DNA of 35,504 nt from Dysgonamonadaceae bacterium (GTDB lineage: Bacteria > Bacteroidota > Bacteroidia > Bacteroidales > Dysgonomonadaceae). A program made the position numbers and the translations under genes. This document shows, piece by piece, positions 8,959 to 17,530 of the stretch; the stretch's first letter is position 1, and each line of letters starts with the position of its first letter. The stretch lies in the NCBI GenBank assembly GCA_029975415.1, contig JARKPE010000007.1, positions 1 to 35,504 of the forward strand, written 5' to 3'. Below the pieces are notes generated by a model, which made no database searches, was not told where the DNA came from, and saw only the letters and a list, made by a program, of their open reading frames with translations.

Positions 8959-10086
8959 TCATCTCACCCACATCAAATCGCTCATGATTCCGTCGGAAAT
9001 GAAAATGCCTTCGCGCGTGAGTTTTAAGTTTCCGTTTTCGATTTTCAACAGATGATTTTCGATATACTTTTGGGCATTCATTAGACAATAATTGAATAAT
9101 TCTTCGCCAAACTTCGATTTCAACTGTTGGATATCGGCGCCCCACATCGTGCGCAATCGAGTGATAATAAATTCGTTATATTGGGTGTAAATATCGAGAT
9201 GTTCTATCTCTGAGGGCAGATTGCCATTATTTATTTCTTCGATGTATCGCGTGAGCGAAGCTACGTTCCACGACCGATTCTGTCCGTCGAATGAGTGGGC
9301 GGCAGGACCTAATCCGAGATATTTTTCATCATTCCAATAAGACGTGTTATGTCGAGAGTAAAGTCCATATTTGGCAAAATTTGAAATTTCGTAGTGTTCA
9401 AATCCGTTTTCGGTAACGAGATCGATGAGTAACGAAAACATTTGGTTGCTCAATTCTTCGTCAACAGCACGTACTTTTCCGTTTCGTCGAAGTGCTTCGA
9501 GACGAGTATGATCTTCATAAATAAGATGATAAGCCGAAATGTGTTGTATATATAGGGCTATAGCTTGATGAAGATTTTTCTCCCAAATCTCGATAGTTTG
9601 AGCCGGAAGGCCATACATCAAATCGATACTGATATTATCGAATCCGTTTTGTTGACAAACTGCAACGGTGTCAATCGCTTGTCTTGCCGAATGCCTTCTT
9701 CCCAGAAATTTTAGTTCGTTTTCGTCGAAACTTTGGATTCCCATGCTCAATCGATTGAACGGAAAATCGTGAAGCATTTTGAGGTAATTGTTCGTTAAAT
9801 CATCCGGATTGGCTTCGAGCGTGATTTCGGCATTGGGATCGATAGAATATTGGCTAAAAAGCGTTTCAAAGATTTGTTCGAAATGCCTTGCATTCAGCCG
9901 CGAAGGCGTTCCTCCGCCGAAGTAAACGGTGTGAACGGATTCGGCGATTTCTTTTTTTCGCAGTTGAGCTTCAATACAAACCGTTTTTACGAAATCATCC
10001 ATGCGGGTTTCATTCGTAATTGTGTAGAAATCGCAATAAATGCAGCGCGTTTTGCAAAAGGGAATATGAATGTAGATCCCTGCCAT
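8959..10086 (-). CDS. hemW: Radical SAM haem chaperone HemW (formerly annotated as oxygen-independent coproporphyrinogen oxidase-like)
   Basis: The radical-SAM [4Fe-4S] motif CxxxCxxC is at Cys11, Cys15 and Cys18 (FCKTRCIYCDF), preceded by GIYIHIPF. GGGTPSRL and the TLEANPDDL block are characteristic of the HemN/HemW family. At 375 residues it matches HemW, which binds haem and delivers it to respiratory enzymes, rather than the longer HemN (~455 residues). The fourth Cys of a true HemN CxxxCxxCxC is replaced by Phe (YCDF), which also favours HemW. It is the last gene of a minus-strand operon, 26 bp after the HD gene. Confidence 0.92.
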   Translation of the reverse strand: MAGIYIHIPFCKTRCIYCDFYTITNETRMDDFVKTVCIEAQLRKKEIAESVHTVYFGGGTPSRLNARHFEQIFETLFSQYSIDPNAEITLEANPDDLTNNYLKMLHDFPFNRLSMGIQSFDENELKFLGRRHSARQAIDTVAVCQQNGFDNISIDLMYGLPAQTIEIWEKNLHQAIALYIQHISAYHLIYEDHTRLEALRRNGKVRAVDEELSNQMFSLLIDLVTENGFEHYEISNFAKYGLYSRHNTSYWNDEKYLGLGPAAHSFDGQNRSWNVASLTRYIEEINNGNLPSEIEHLDIYTQYNEFIITRLRTMWGADIQQLKSKFGEELFNYCLMNAQKYIENHLLKIENGNLKLTREGIFISDGIMSDLMWVR

Positions 10087-10112
10087 TTTGGTCTGAAAAA
10101 ATGGATTTTGAT

Positions 10113-10553
10113 CTATTTTTCTTTTTCCGTCAATTGTTTATATGCTTTCAGATATTTTTGCAAGCGTGCCAGCTCGTGATAGGGAACCTCGTTCCAACGA
10201 CGTATATCCATATTGTCGGTCAAATCGTTTATTTTTACGCGTGTAGCGATATTATTTTTTTCGACACGCAACAGATACTCGTCATACGATTCGTTATCGC
10301 GACGACTCATCGCGTCAACTCCTTCCACGATTTCTTCAGAAAAGCCTTCGGCACGTAGCTTTTCAAGCGTCCACGAAGTGTCTTCGATGACATCATGCAA
10401 AACGCCAACAATTTTTTCCTGCAAAGTCTGCCCGGCATTCATCACACGAAATGGATGTTCGATATAGGGGCGTCCGTTGTTTGTATCGAGTTGCCCTTCG
10501 TGAGCCGAAATGGCTATTTCGATGGCACGATTGAGTTGTTCTTTGAGATTCAT
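10113..10553 (-). CDS. Small single-domain HD phosphohydrolase of RelA/SpoT hydrolase type
   Basis: This 146-residue protein consists only of an HD domain. The metal-binding pattern is His33 (YIEHPFRV), His53-Asp54 (LHDVIEDT) and Asp110 (KINDLTDNM). LHDVIEDT and the following EEIVEGV resemble the (p)ppGpp hydrolase domain of SpoT, so a small alarmone hydrolase or other nucleotide pyrophosphohydrolase is plausible. No synthetase, TGS or ACT domain is present. Its start overlaps the stop of the upstream GDPD gene by 4 nt, so the two are probably translationally coupled. The substrate is inferred; a general nucleotide phosphohydrolase remains possible. Confidence 0.8.
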   Translation of the reverse strand: MNLKEQLNRAIEIAISAHEGQLDTNNGRPYIEHPFRVMNAGQTLQEKIVGVLHDVIEDTSWTLEKLRAEGFSEEIVEGVDAMSRRDNESYDEYLLRVEKNNIATRVKINDLTDNMDIRRWNEVPYHELARLQKYLKAYKQLTEKEK

Positions 10554-11341
10554 AATTCTTCGATTTTTTGTTTTACGATTTCAGGTTCGTCAGTCGTGAT
10601 GAAATCCACGCCCAAATCGATTACTTTTTGTGTGTCTTCAGGCGAATTTACGGTCCATACATTTACTTTCAAACCCTTTTCGTGAGACTGTTTTACCCAC
10701 TCAGGATGTTGATAGAGCACGTTGTAATGATAATCCAATCCGGCAGCACCCATTGCGGATAATTCATCTGGGGTGAGATCTCCGTTCAAATAATATATTT
10801 TGGCTTCAGGATCAAGCTTTAGTACTTGCTCTACAAAGTTTTTTCCGAAGGAAATATATTCGACTTTGTTTTGCAAATGTCGTTTGTGAACCATTTGAAT
10901 TACTTTGTCCGTCAATTCATCTTCGCGCGCTTTTTCCTTGTGGGTTTTAAATTCCACAATTAGTTTTATATTTTTACATGTAGCGAAAGCGTCAAGATAA
11001 GCTTCGAATGTAGGTAACGATTCCCCATTTGCCAGCTTAACCTGTTTTAGGATATCTGCCGTAGTTTCTTCCACTGTCAATTTTCGGCCATTTAGTACTA
11101 CGGTCGCATCATGATTTACTACGGGAATGCCGTCTGCCGAAAGCCATATATCTACTTCCGAGCCATATACGTTGATGGAATCGGCTTTTAATAAAGATCT
11201 TATCGAATTTTGGGCCGAACCTTCCGATTTCCAGTAGCCACGATGGGCTATTACTTTTGGTTGGGCATGCATTGCAAAGCATATACACAAACCAATCAAC
11301 GAGGCGAGAATAATTCGATAATTTTTTTTGAGAGGATTCAT
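10550..11341 (-). CDS. Secreted glycerophosphodiester phosphodiesterase (GDPD family)
   Basis: GDPD enzymes hydrolyse deacylated phospholipids to glycerol-3-phosphate and an alcohol. The 263-residue protein begins with a signal peptide (cleavage near residue 26, after MHA). Catalytic and metal residues are visible: His33-Arg34-Gly (IAHRGYW), Glu62 and Asp64 (SEVDIW) and His77 (VVNHDA). The C-terminal strand NVWTVNSPEDTQKVIDLGVD, with FITTDEP after it, is also diagnostic. It is probably periplasmic or surface-exposed. It is the first gene of the GDPD-HD-hemW operon and diverges from susC across a 331-bp gap. A -7-like TACATTTG lies just upstream on its strand. Confidence 0.92.
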   Translation of the reverse strand: MNPLKKNYRIILASLIGLCICFAMHAQPKVIAHRGYWKSEGSAQNSIRSLLKADSINVYGSEVDIWLSADGIPVVNHDATVVLNGRKLTVEETTADILKQVKLANGESLPTFEAYLDAFATCKNIKLIVEFKTHKEKAREDELTDKVIQMVHKRHLQNKVEYISFGKNFVEQVLKLDPEAKIYYLNGDLTPDELSAMGAAGLDYHYNVLYQHPEWVKQSHEKGLKVNVWTVNSPEDTQKVIDLGVDFITTDEPEIVKQKIEEL

Positions 11342-11672
11342 AACTTATACTGTATGATCAAATTTTCAAAAACAAATGTAGCATTATTTTTTGACAATGA
11401 ATTTCGAATGGCAGTGAAAACATTTTTTTAGTGTTTTTATTACACTTAATTAAATTATTAAAAATAAATTCAAAAAAATGATTATTTATTTTGCACATAT
11501 TAAAATGTTTTTATTATTTTTGCTTATGAATTTATTATAATGATGAATTTCTTATTGGTCTTTATTAAAACTTATTGAATTTCTGCATTATATTAAATTA
11601 AAGACAAGAGAGACATATTGACTCTATATACCAATTTTTATTTATTTATTAACCCATTTAATTTTTTGTTCT
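11342..11672 (+). promoter_or_regulatory. Divergent intergenic region between the GDPD operon and susC
   Basis: This 331-bp, strongly AT-rich gap holds no open frame of note. On the GDPD side a minus-strand TACATTTG (11380 down to 11373) fits the -7 consensus, about 30 bp from the GDPD ATG, without a clear -33. On the susC side there is a complete Bacteroidota promoter (listed separately) and a leader of about 145 nt. I see no obvious operator repeat and no anti-sigma/ECF-sigma pair nearby that would control susC. Confidence 0.6.
11490..11522 (+). promoter_or_regulatory. Bacteroidota-type promoter for susC
   Basis: TTTG (11490-11493) and TATTTTTG (11515-11522) are separated by 21 bp, an exact fit to TTTG-N19-21-TAnnTTTG. 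Transcription would start near 11528, leaving a leader of about 145 nt before the susC ATG. Confidence 0.7.
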
Positions 11673-14600
11673 ATGCAAAAAGGAAAACATTTTTGGCCAA
11701 AAGCATGTAAATCGATGCTTTTATTACTATTTTTTGCTATGAGTGCAAATGTAGTCTTTGCGCAAATCAAAGTGCAAGGAACTGTTACGGATGTAGGGGG
11801 AACACCTTTAATTGGGGTGAACGTTATCGAAAAAGGTACAACCAACGGAACCGTAACAGATTTAGAAGGGAATTTCGAATTAAGTGTTGCCTCTTCAAGG
11901 TCGGTATTGGCTTTTTCCTATGTGGGTTTTCTCACCCAAGAAATACCCGTTGGAAACACCACGCGTTTCAATGTTGTGTTGAGAGAAGATGTAGCAAGTC
12001 TTCAGGAGGTAGTTGTCGTTGGATATGGCACACAAGCCAAAAAAGACATTACCGGTTCTGTAGCTGTTGTCAACACTAAAGACTTATTGGCGTCATCCGG
12101 ATCATCTGCTTCACAACAACTACAGGGAAAAACGGCAGGCGTGTATGTCGGTCAGACCGGATCGCCGGGATCGGCGACCATGGTGCGCATTCGAGGTATT
12201 AATACAGTCAACGACAACGGTCCGTTGTATGTTATTGATGGCGTTTCGACTAAAAATCAAAATTTGAGCAGTTTAAACCCTAATGATATCGAAAGCATGC
12301 AGGTGTTGAAAGATGCCTCATCGGCTGCAATCTATGGAGCTCAAGCTGCCAATGGAGTTATTTTGATTACTACGAAAAAAGGTAGTTTATCGGGTCCTAA
12401 ACTCACTTATGATGCGTATTACGGAACACAAAAAACAACCAAAAGATACGATTTGTTGAATTCTGACGATCGCCTGGCTATTGAATGGGAGTCTCAACAA
12501 AATTCGTTCGATTTACGAGGTGTTCCGGGAGTTCCCGAACATGCACAATTTGGTAAAGGCCCCAAGCCTAAAATCCCTAATTATTTGACAACCAAAGGGG
12601 CGAATGGGGAAAATAGTGATATTAAAAATTATTCTTTTCCAAATAATCAAATGGTTCCTTATTCCAATACCGATTGGTGGGATGAAGTAGATCGCATGGC
12701 TCCCATGCAAAATCACCAATTGACACTTTCGGGAGGCAACGACAAAGGGCAATATTTGTTGGGATTAAATTATTTCGATCAACAAGGTACAGTTATATAT
12801 TCATATTATACACGTTACCAAACTCGTCTGAATACTTCTTTCAATATTCGCCCATGGTTGCGTGTTGGTGAAAATCTTCAGTACTCGTGGTCTAAAGATT
12901 TGGGATTAAATAGCAATTCTTCCGAAAGTAATCCTTATTCGTGGGTATATCGTTCTTCGCCATGGGTACCGGTGAAAGACGAATTCGGGAATTGGGGAGG
13001 TTCCAAGATTGCCGGTACGGGCAATTGGCAAAACATCGTGGCAAACCAGTATCGTAACAAAGATAATTATTGGACTAATTCGCGTATTTTTGGCAATGCG
13101 TGGGCAGAAGTCGATCTGATGAAGGGATTAACGTTCAGAACGAATTTCGGGTTGGATTATACCAATAGTTACAACTATTACATGAATAAAAAGAATCTCG
13201 AATTCTCTGAAAGCGCCGGCAACAATTATTTCAACGAGGCGTCTTCGTTCAACTTCCGCTGGGTTTGGACTAACACCGCAACCTATAATGCCACATTTAA
13301 CGAAATTCATACATTGAACGTCTTATTGGGTACTGAAGCTATTCGTGATGGCCTTGGCAGAGGTATGGATGCTCGTCGTTACAATTACCTGATGGAAGAT
13401 AATATCAATACATGGGTATTGGCTATGGGAGAAAATAACAACCAACGAACGAATAACTCTTGGTATAATGGTGAATTTGCATTGTTTGGTATGTTTAGTC
13501 GTGTGGATTATTCTTATGATAACAAATATTTAGTTACCGGTATCGTTCGTCGTGATGGAGTTTCTCGTTTTTCCAAATCCAATCGTTATGGTACTTTCCC
13601 TTCCATGTCGTTGGGATGGCGTATTTCTCAGGAGCCGTTCATGGAAGAAACTCGTAGCTGGCTCGATGACTTAAAACTGCGTTTTGGATATGGATTGACA
13701 GGGAATGCCGAAATACCGCGCGCAACTAATTTTGCCATGTTGTTTGGAACTACTCCGGAGAACACTAATTACGATTTAAGTGGTGCTAACACCGGATCCG
13801 ATCTCGGTTACCGCTTGGCGAGTTATGGTAATGAAGATACACGATGGGAAGCTGTAAAGACAACCAATATCGGTATTGATGCAACCTTTGCCGAAGGTAA
13901 ATTTTCGACTACTTTGGAGTATTACAACAAAATCACTTCCGACATGTTGATCTCTGCTGCATATTCTGCGTTAGCAAACGACGAAATAGGTCGTCCTTAC
14001 ATTAATTATGGAGATATGCGCAATAGAGGATTCGACTTTTTGTTTAATTATAGAGATAAGTCAGGTGATTGGAATTGGGATTTGGGTTTGAATCTTTCGA
14101 CCTATAAAAACAAAGTCATTAAATTGTCACAAGCGGATGAATATGCTATCTGGGGAAGTGGAATGCGTTTGTCCACAAATGTTACGAGAACAATAAAAGG
14201 TCATCCCATTTCAGAATTCTATGGGTATAATATCATCGGTTTTTATGAAAATGAGCAAGATGTACTGAATTCGCCCGTACCTTACGGTACAGATAAGGCC
14301 AGCATCACCGCTAATCCGGGTTCTTATGTGGGAAAATACAAGTTCGAAGATATAAGTGGTCCTGAAGGAAAACCCGATGGAGTTATTAACTCATACGATC
14401 GCACTGTAATTGGTGACCCTCATCCCGATCTGATAGCCGGCCTTAATGCTACAGTTACGTATAAAAATTGGGATATGACCATGTTCTGGTATTCGACAAT
14501 TGGCAACGATTTGTTCAACAACAACAAATATTTTACAGATTTTCCTTTGTTTGGTGGCAACCGCTCGACAACCATGAGAGATTATTCATGGAAGAAAGGC

Positions 14601-14948
14601 GCCGATAATTCGAAAGCAAAATTGCCTATACTCGATTCAAAGGACAATTGGGGTGGGGCAGTAGCTTCTTCCTACTACGTAGAAAATGGATCTTTTCTCA
14701 AATTGAAGAACCTGATAATAGGTTATACGTTGCCTAAAGATTTACTAAAAAAAGCAACTATCTCAAGCTTGCGTTTTTATATACAAGGCGAAAACTTATT
14801 GACTTTTACCAAATACACAGGGCTTGATCCGGAGATTACAAATATGGAGACGGCGGCCGGTAACGGAGCCGATTTAAGACGCGGCCTCGATGCAGGTGGG
14901 TGGCCAACTACCATGCGTATTCTTTTTGGAGTAAACTTTGCATTTTAA
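11673..14948 (+). CDS. SusC/RagA-family TonB-linked outer-membrane transporter
   Basis: SusC-like proteins are 22-strand TonB-dependent barrels that import oligosaccharides or other nutrients together with a SusD lid. The 1091-residue product has a signal peptide (cleavage near residue 30, VFA-Q). A carboxypeptidase-regulatory-like beta domain follows (IKVQGTVTDVGGTPLIGVNV). The SusC-type TonB-box region LQEVVVVGYGTQAKKDITGS is next, then the plug domain (PLYVIDGV, LNPNDIESMQVLKDASSAAIYG). The long barrel ends in aromatic FGVNFAF. The substrate cannot be read from sequence: no glycoside hydrolase, lyase or sulfatase flanks the pair. It diverges from a GDPD gene and is followed by its susD after 22 bp. 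Confidence 0.95.
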   Translation: MQKGKHFWPKACKSMLLLLFFAMSANVVFAQIKVQGTVTDVGGTPLIGVNVIEKGTTNGTVTDLEGNFELSVASSRSVLAFSYVGFLTQEIPVGNTTRFNVVLREDVASLQEVVVVGYGTQAKKDITGSVAVVNTKDLLASSGSSASQQLQGKTAGVYVGQTGSPGSATMVRIRGINTVNDNGPLYVIDGVSTKNQNLSSLNPNDIESMQVLKDASSAAIYGAQAANGVILITTKKGSLSGPKLTYDAYYGTQKTTKRYDLLNSDDRLAIEWESQQNSFDLRGVPGVPEHAQFGKGPKPKIPNYLTTKGANGENSDIKNYSFPNNQMVPYSNTDWWDEVDRMAPMQNHQLTLSGGNDKGQYLLGLNYFDQQGTVIYSYYTRYQTRLNTSFNIRPWLRVGENLQYSWSKDLGLNSNSSESNPYSWVYRSSPWVPVKDEFGNWGGSKIAGTGNWQNIVANQYRNKDNYWTNSRIFGNAWAEVDLMKGLTFRTNFGLDYTNSYNYYMNKKNLEFSESAGNNYFNEASSFNFRWVWTNTATYNATFNEIHTLNVLLGTEAIRDGLGRGMDARRYNYLMEDNINTWVLAMGENNNQRTNNSWYNGEFALFGMFSRVDYSYDNKYLVTGIVRRDGVSRFSKSNRYGTFPSMSLGWRISQEPFMEETRSWLDDLKLRFGYGLTGNAEIPRATNFAMLFGTTPENTNYDLSGANTGSDLGYRLASYGNEDTRWEAVKTTNIGIDATFAEGKFSTTLEYYNKITSDMLISAAYSALANDEIGRPYINYGDMRNRGFDFLFNYRDKSGDWNWDLGLNLSTYKNKVIKLSQADEYAIWGSGMRLSTNVTRTIKGHPISEFYGYNIIGFYENEQDVLNSPVPYGTDKASITANPGSYVGKYKFEDISGPEGKPDGVINSYDRTVIGDPHPDLIAGLNATVTYKNWDMTMFWYSTIGNDLFNNNKYFTDFPLFGGNRSTTMRDYSWKKGADNSKAKLPILDSKDNWGGAVASSYYVENGSFLKLKNLIIGYTLPKDLLKKATISSLRFYIQGENLLTFTKYTGLDPEITNMETAAGNGADLRRGLDAGGWPTTMRILFGVNFAF

Positions 14949-14970
14949 AATCATCTAATAATTGAACAAT

Positions 14971-16722
14971 ATGAAATATATATTTAATTACCTATTTATT
15001 TTTGTTACTGCTACCATTTTATTTAGTTCCTGTGGGGAGGATTTTCTGTACAAAGCTCCACAAGGTAGTATAGATGAGCCGGCATTGCGAAACGAAACAG
15101 GCGTAAACCTGCTTACGGTTAACGCTTATGCGAATCTCACCGAAAACGGGTGGGGAGCTACTCCATTTAACTGGACTTTTGGAGGAATGTATGGTGGCGA
15201 TGCCAACAAAGGTTCCGACGGAAACGACCAATCGGTGTTGAACGAAATGGAAATGTATCTTACTCTTCCCACAAATGGATATATCAATGAGAAATATGTT
15301 TGGGTTTATAAAGGAGCAAAACGAGTGAATATCGCGTTACAAGTGATGGAAAAAACCGAAACAATTTCTGAATCAGTAAAGAAAAGTCGCAATGGTGAAC
15401 TTCATTTCTTGAGAGCATTATATTATTTTGAAGGCATTAAGGTGTTTGGCCCTCATATCCCTTGGGTTGACGAAACCAACACCGAGAATGATCCTAAAGT
15501 GCATAACGATATTGATATTTATCCTAAAGTATTGGCCGATTTGGATATTGCTATTCAAGACTTACCTCCCACACAAGATGTCCCGGGAAGAGCTAATTCG
15601 TGGGCTGCTAAGGCTTTGAAAGCTAAAGTGTTGATGCAGAAAGGTGATTTGGCGGCTGCTGAACCGATTTTGAAGGATGTGATTGAAAATGGAGTTACTT
15701 CTAATGGATTGAAATATGACTTGGAAGACAATATGAGCGATAACTTTTCGAGCTATAATGATAACGGAAAAGAATCGATTTTCGCTGTGCAGTTTTCAGC
15801 CGACTATAACAACGCCAATTCAGGTATGTCTCTTTGTTACCCTCATGGTGGCGCAGGTTCACCCGGCGGATGCTGCGGATTTTATCAACCATCTAACGAG
15901 TTGGCTAATTCATTTAAAGTTGATGCTAACGGACTTCCTTTTCTTGACAATTCGTATAGAAACACTCCTTATGTAACTGTTAGAAATACATCTACCGAAG
16001 AAGGAGCTCCCTTGTCTATTAACAATAATGTAGCAGTCGATCCGCGTCTTGATTTCGCAATCGGTCGATTTGGAATTCCTTACAAAGATTGGGGACTACC
16101 TCAAAACAATTGGGTGCGTGATGTTGCCAATGGCGGATATTTTATGCCCAAAAAACATGTATTTACGAAAAAAGAACTTGATGCAGGTCTTGCAGGTGGA
16201 GCGCTTCATGACGGTTGGGCACCCGGTTCGGCTATCAATCTACAATATTTGAGTTTGCGCGATATGATTTTATTATATGCCGAATGTCTTGCTAATTCCA
16301 ACAAATTAAGTGAAGCGATGGGCATGGTTAATAAAATTCGTGAGAGAGCTGCTAAACCGGATAACATTATCGAATTAAATGGACAACCTGCAGCCAATTA
16401 CAAAATTTCAACTTATCCTCCAACACATTCTGCTTTTAGCGACAAGGAAACTTGCATCAAGGCTATTCGCATGGAGCGTAAACTTGAATTGGCGATGGAA
16501 GGTCAGCGTTGGTTTGATTTGTCTCGTTGGGGTGGAACATACATGAGTAAAGAATTGGGAGATTATGTAACCTTCGAAAAGAATTTCCTTGCCAAATATG
16601 CTACTGCTTCCAGATTAAGCCCAACCAAAACTATGTTTCCTCTTCCACAAGGACAGATCGAAACTATGGGTAACGATGAAAATGGTAAACCTTACTTGGT
16701 TCAACCAGAGCCTTGGAAATAA
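14971..16722 (+). CDS. SusD/RagB-family nutrient-binding outer-membrane lipoprotein
   Basis: SusD-like proteins are surface lipoproteins that cap the SusC barrel and bind the incoming nutrient. I chose the ATG at 14971 (583 residues) over an in-frame TTG at 14962, because it gives a proper lipoprotein signal peptide ending in LFSSC with Cys21 as the lipidated residue. The family core is visible in VWVYKGAKRVNIAL and GELHFLRALYYFEGIKVFG near the N-terminus, and in LRDMILLYAECLA with ERKLELAMEGQRWFDLSRWG near the C-terminus. A Gly/Cys-rich loop (GGAGSPGGCCGFY) is a local peculiarity. It lies 22 bp after its susC partner and is followed by a strong hairpin. Confidence 0.95.
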   Translation: MKYIFNYLFIFVTATILFSSCGEDFLYKAPQGSIDEPALRNETGVNLLTVNAYANLTENGWGATPFNWTFGGMYGGDANKGSDGNDQSVLNEMEMYLTLPTNGYINEKYVWVYKGAKRVNIALQVMEKTETISESVKKSRNGELHFLRALYYFEGIKVFGPHIPWVDETNTENDPKVHNDIDIYPKVLADLDIAIQDLPPTQDVPGRANSWAAKALKAKVLMQKGDLAAAEPILKDVIENGVTSNGLKYDLEDNMSDNFSSYNDNGKESIFAVQFSADYNNANSGMSLCYPHGGAGSPGGCCGFYQPSNELANSFKVDANGLPFLDNSYRNTPYVTVRNTSTEEGAPLSINNNVAVDPRLDFAIGRFGIPYKDWGLPQNNWVRDVANGGYFMPKKHVFTKKELDAGLAGGALHDGWAPGSAINLQYLSLRDMILLYAECLANSNKLSEAMGMVNKIRERAAKPDNIIELNGQPAANYKISTYPPTHSAFSDKETCIKAIRMERKLELAMEGQRWFDLSRWGGTYMSKELGDYVTFEKNFLAKYATASRLSPTKTMFPLPQGQIETMGNDENGKPYLVQPEPWK

Positions 16723-16741
16723 TTAGTATTTAAAACATTTG

Positions 16742-16772
16742 AATCAAAGGGAGGATCTTCCTCCCTTTGATT
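16742..16772 (+). terminator. Perfect 14-bp hairpin after susD (probable terminator)
   Basis: Arms AATCAAAGGGAGGA (16742-16755) and TCCTCCCTTTGATT (16759-16772) pair without mismatch around a 3-nt loop. It lies 20 bp after the susD stop. No long U-run follows, so it could also act as a processing or mRNA-stabilising structure, or be read through into the small lipoprotein gene 20 bp downstream. Confidence 0.75.
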
Positions 16773-16791
16773 TGCAATACAAACATTCGAA

Positions 16792-17256
16792 ATGAGAAAA
16801 TATTTTATTATAATCTGTATAATAGTATTATGTCTGAGTGCATGTACTCAGAAAAATGATTTTGAAAATTTTACCTACAAATTTAGTATGGAAAGTCCGG
16901 CAAATTTCAAAGCAGAATTTCAATTAAACGCAGATAGCACTTATAAAGTGAGTTTGATAAATTTTTTTTTCGACAATTTCGAAAGAACCAAGAAACCGCA
17001 ATATAAGGAAGGAAAGCTTACGGAAGAGGAATATGATACATTTAAAAATCTACTTTTGAACAGTAAACTCGAAACCATGAAAGATTCATACGGATTTGAT
17101 AATCCGACTAAAGAACAAAATATCGTTTATATTATCGAATTTCATCATTCCGGCAAAACCAAATATGTTTCAGTAAATGGACATACAAATTATAACTTTC
17201 CAAAAGATTTTCTTCAATTGATCGAATATACTACTCAATTTGTCAACCGTGATTAA
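16792..17256 (+). CDS. Small putative lipoprotein of unknown function
   Basis: This 154-residue protein has a lipoprotein signal peptide with lipobox LSAC and Cys18 as the lipidated residue, so it is probably anchored in the cell envelope. The mature part looks like a small beta-rich domain (YKFSMESPANFKAEFQLN, ADSTYKVSLINFFFDNFE), a Lys/Glu-rich helical middle (EGKLTEEEYDTFKNLLLN) and a further strand pair. The layout is loosely like small DUF6438-type lipoproteins, but that is only an impression. It follows susD and may be a read-through member of that operon. Function unknown. Confidence 0.75.
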   Translation: MRKYFIIICIIVLCLSACTQKNDFENFTYKFSMESPANFKAEFQLNADSTYKVSLINFFFDNFERTKKPQYKEGKLTEEEYDTFKNLLLNSKLETMKDSYGFDNPTKEQNIVYIIEFHHSGKTKYVSVNGHTNYNFPKDFLQLIEYTTQFVNRD

Positions 17257-17530
17257 GGTGAATGTCCTATTAATAAGCTTTTCGAATATGTTTTTTCAGG
17301 TATCATAAAATCAATAAGATATTCTCGTTTTCTTTTTTTTGTTAAGGTTGTCTTTTTTACAATTTTCTTATAAATCGTTGTTGATTAACAGTTATAAGTT
17401 AACTAAAAACGAATGAGTTTTTAACGGTTGACTCTGCACCTTCCTTTTTTGCATTTTATCCGAAAATCCGTACCTTTGATTGTTTTTTGGAATTAGAAAA
17501 ATACAAGAAAAATTACTTTACCTAAAACAT
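17257..17530 (+). promoter_or_regulatory. Intergenic region ahead of the topoisomerase gene, with promoter
   Basis: This AT-rich 274-bp gap carries TTTG at 17448-17451 and TACCTTTG at 17471-17478 with a 19-bp spacer, an exact Bacteroidota promoter. Transcription would start near 17484, about 47 nt before the ATG. A small hairpin (TAAAAAC/GTTTTTA, 17404-17410 and 17417-17423, loop GAATGA) sits just upstream of the -33 box. It could be a binding site or the end of the preceding transcript; its role is unknown. Confidence 0.7.

Noticed and set aside
8946-8963. Small hairpin GATGAA/TTCATC between the converging pncB and hemW genes as a terminator
   Set aside because: The 6-bp stem is AT-rich, lacks a U-run and overlaps the hemW stop codon; it is too weak to support.
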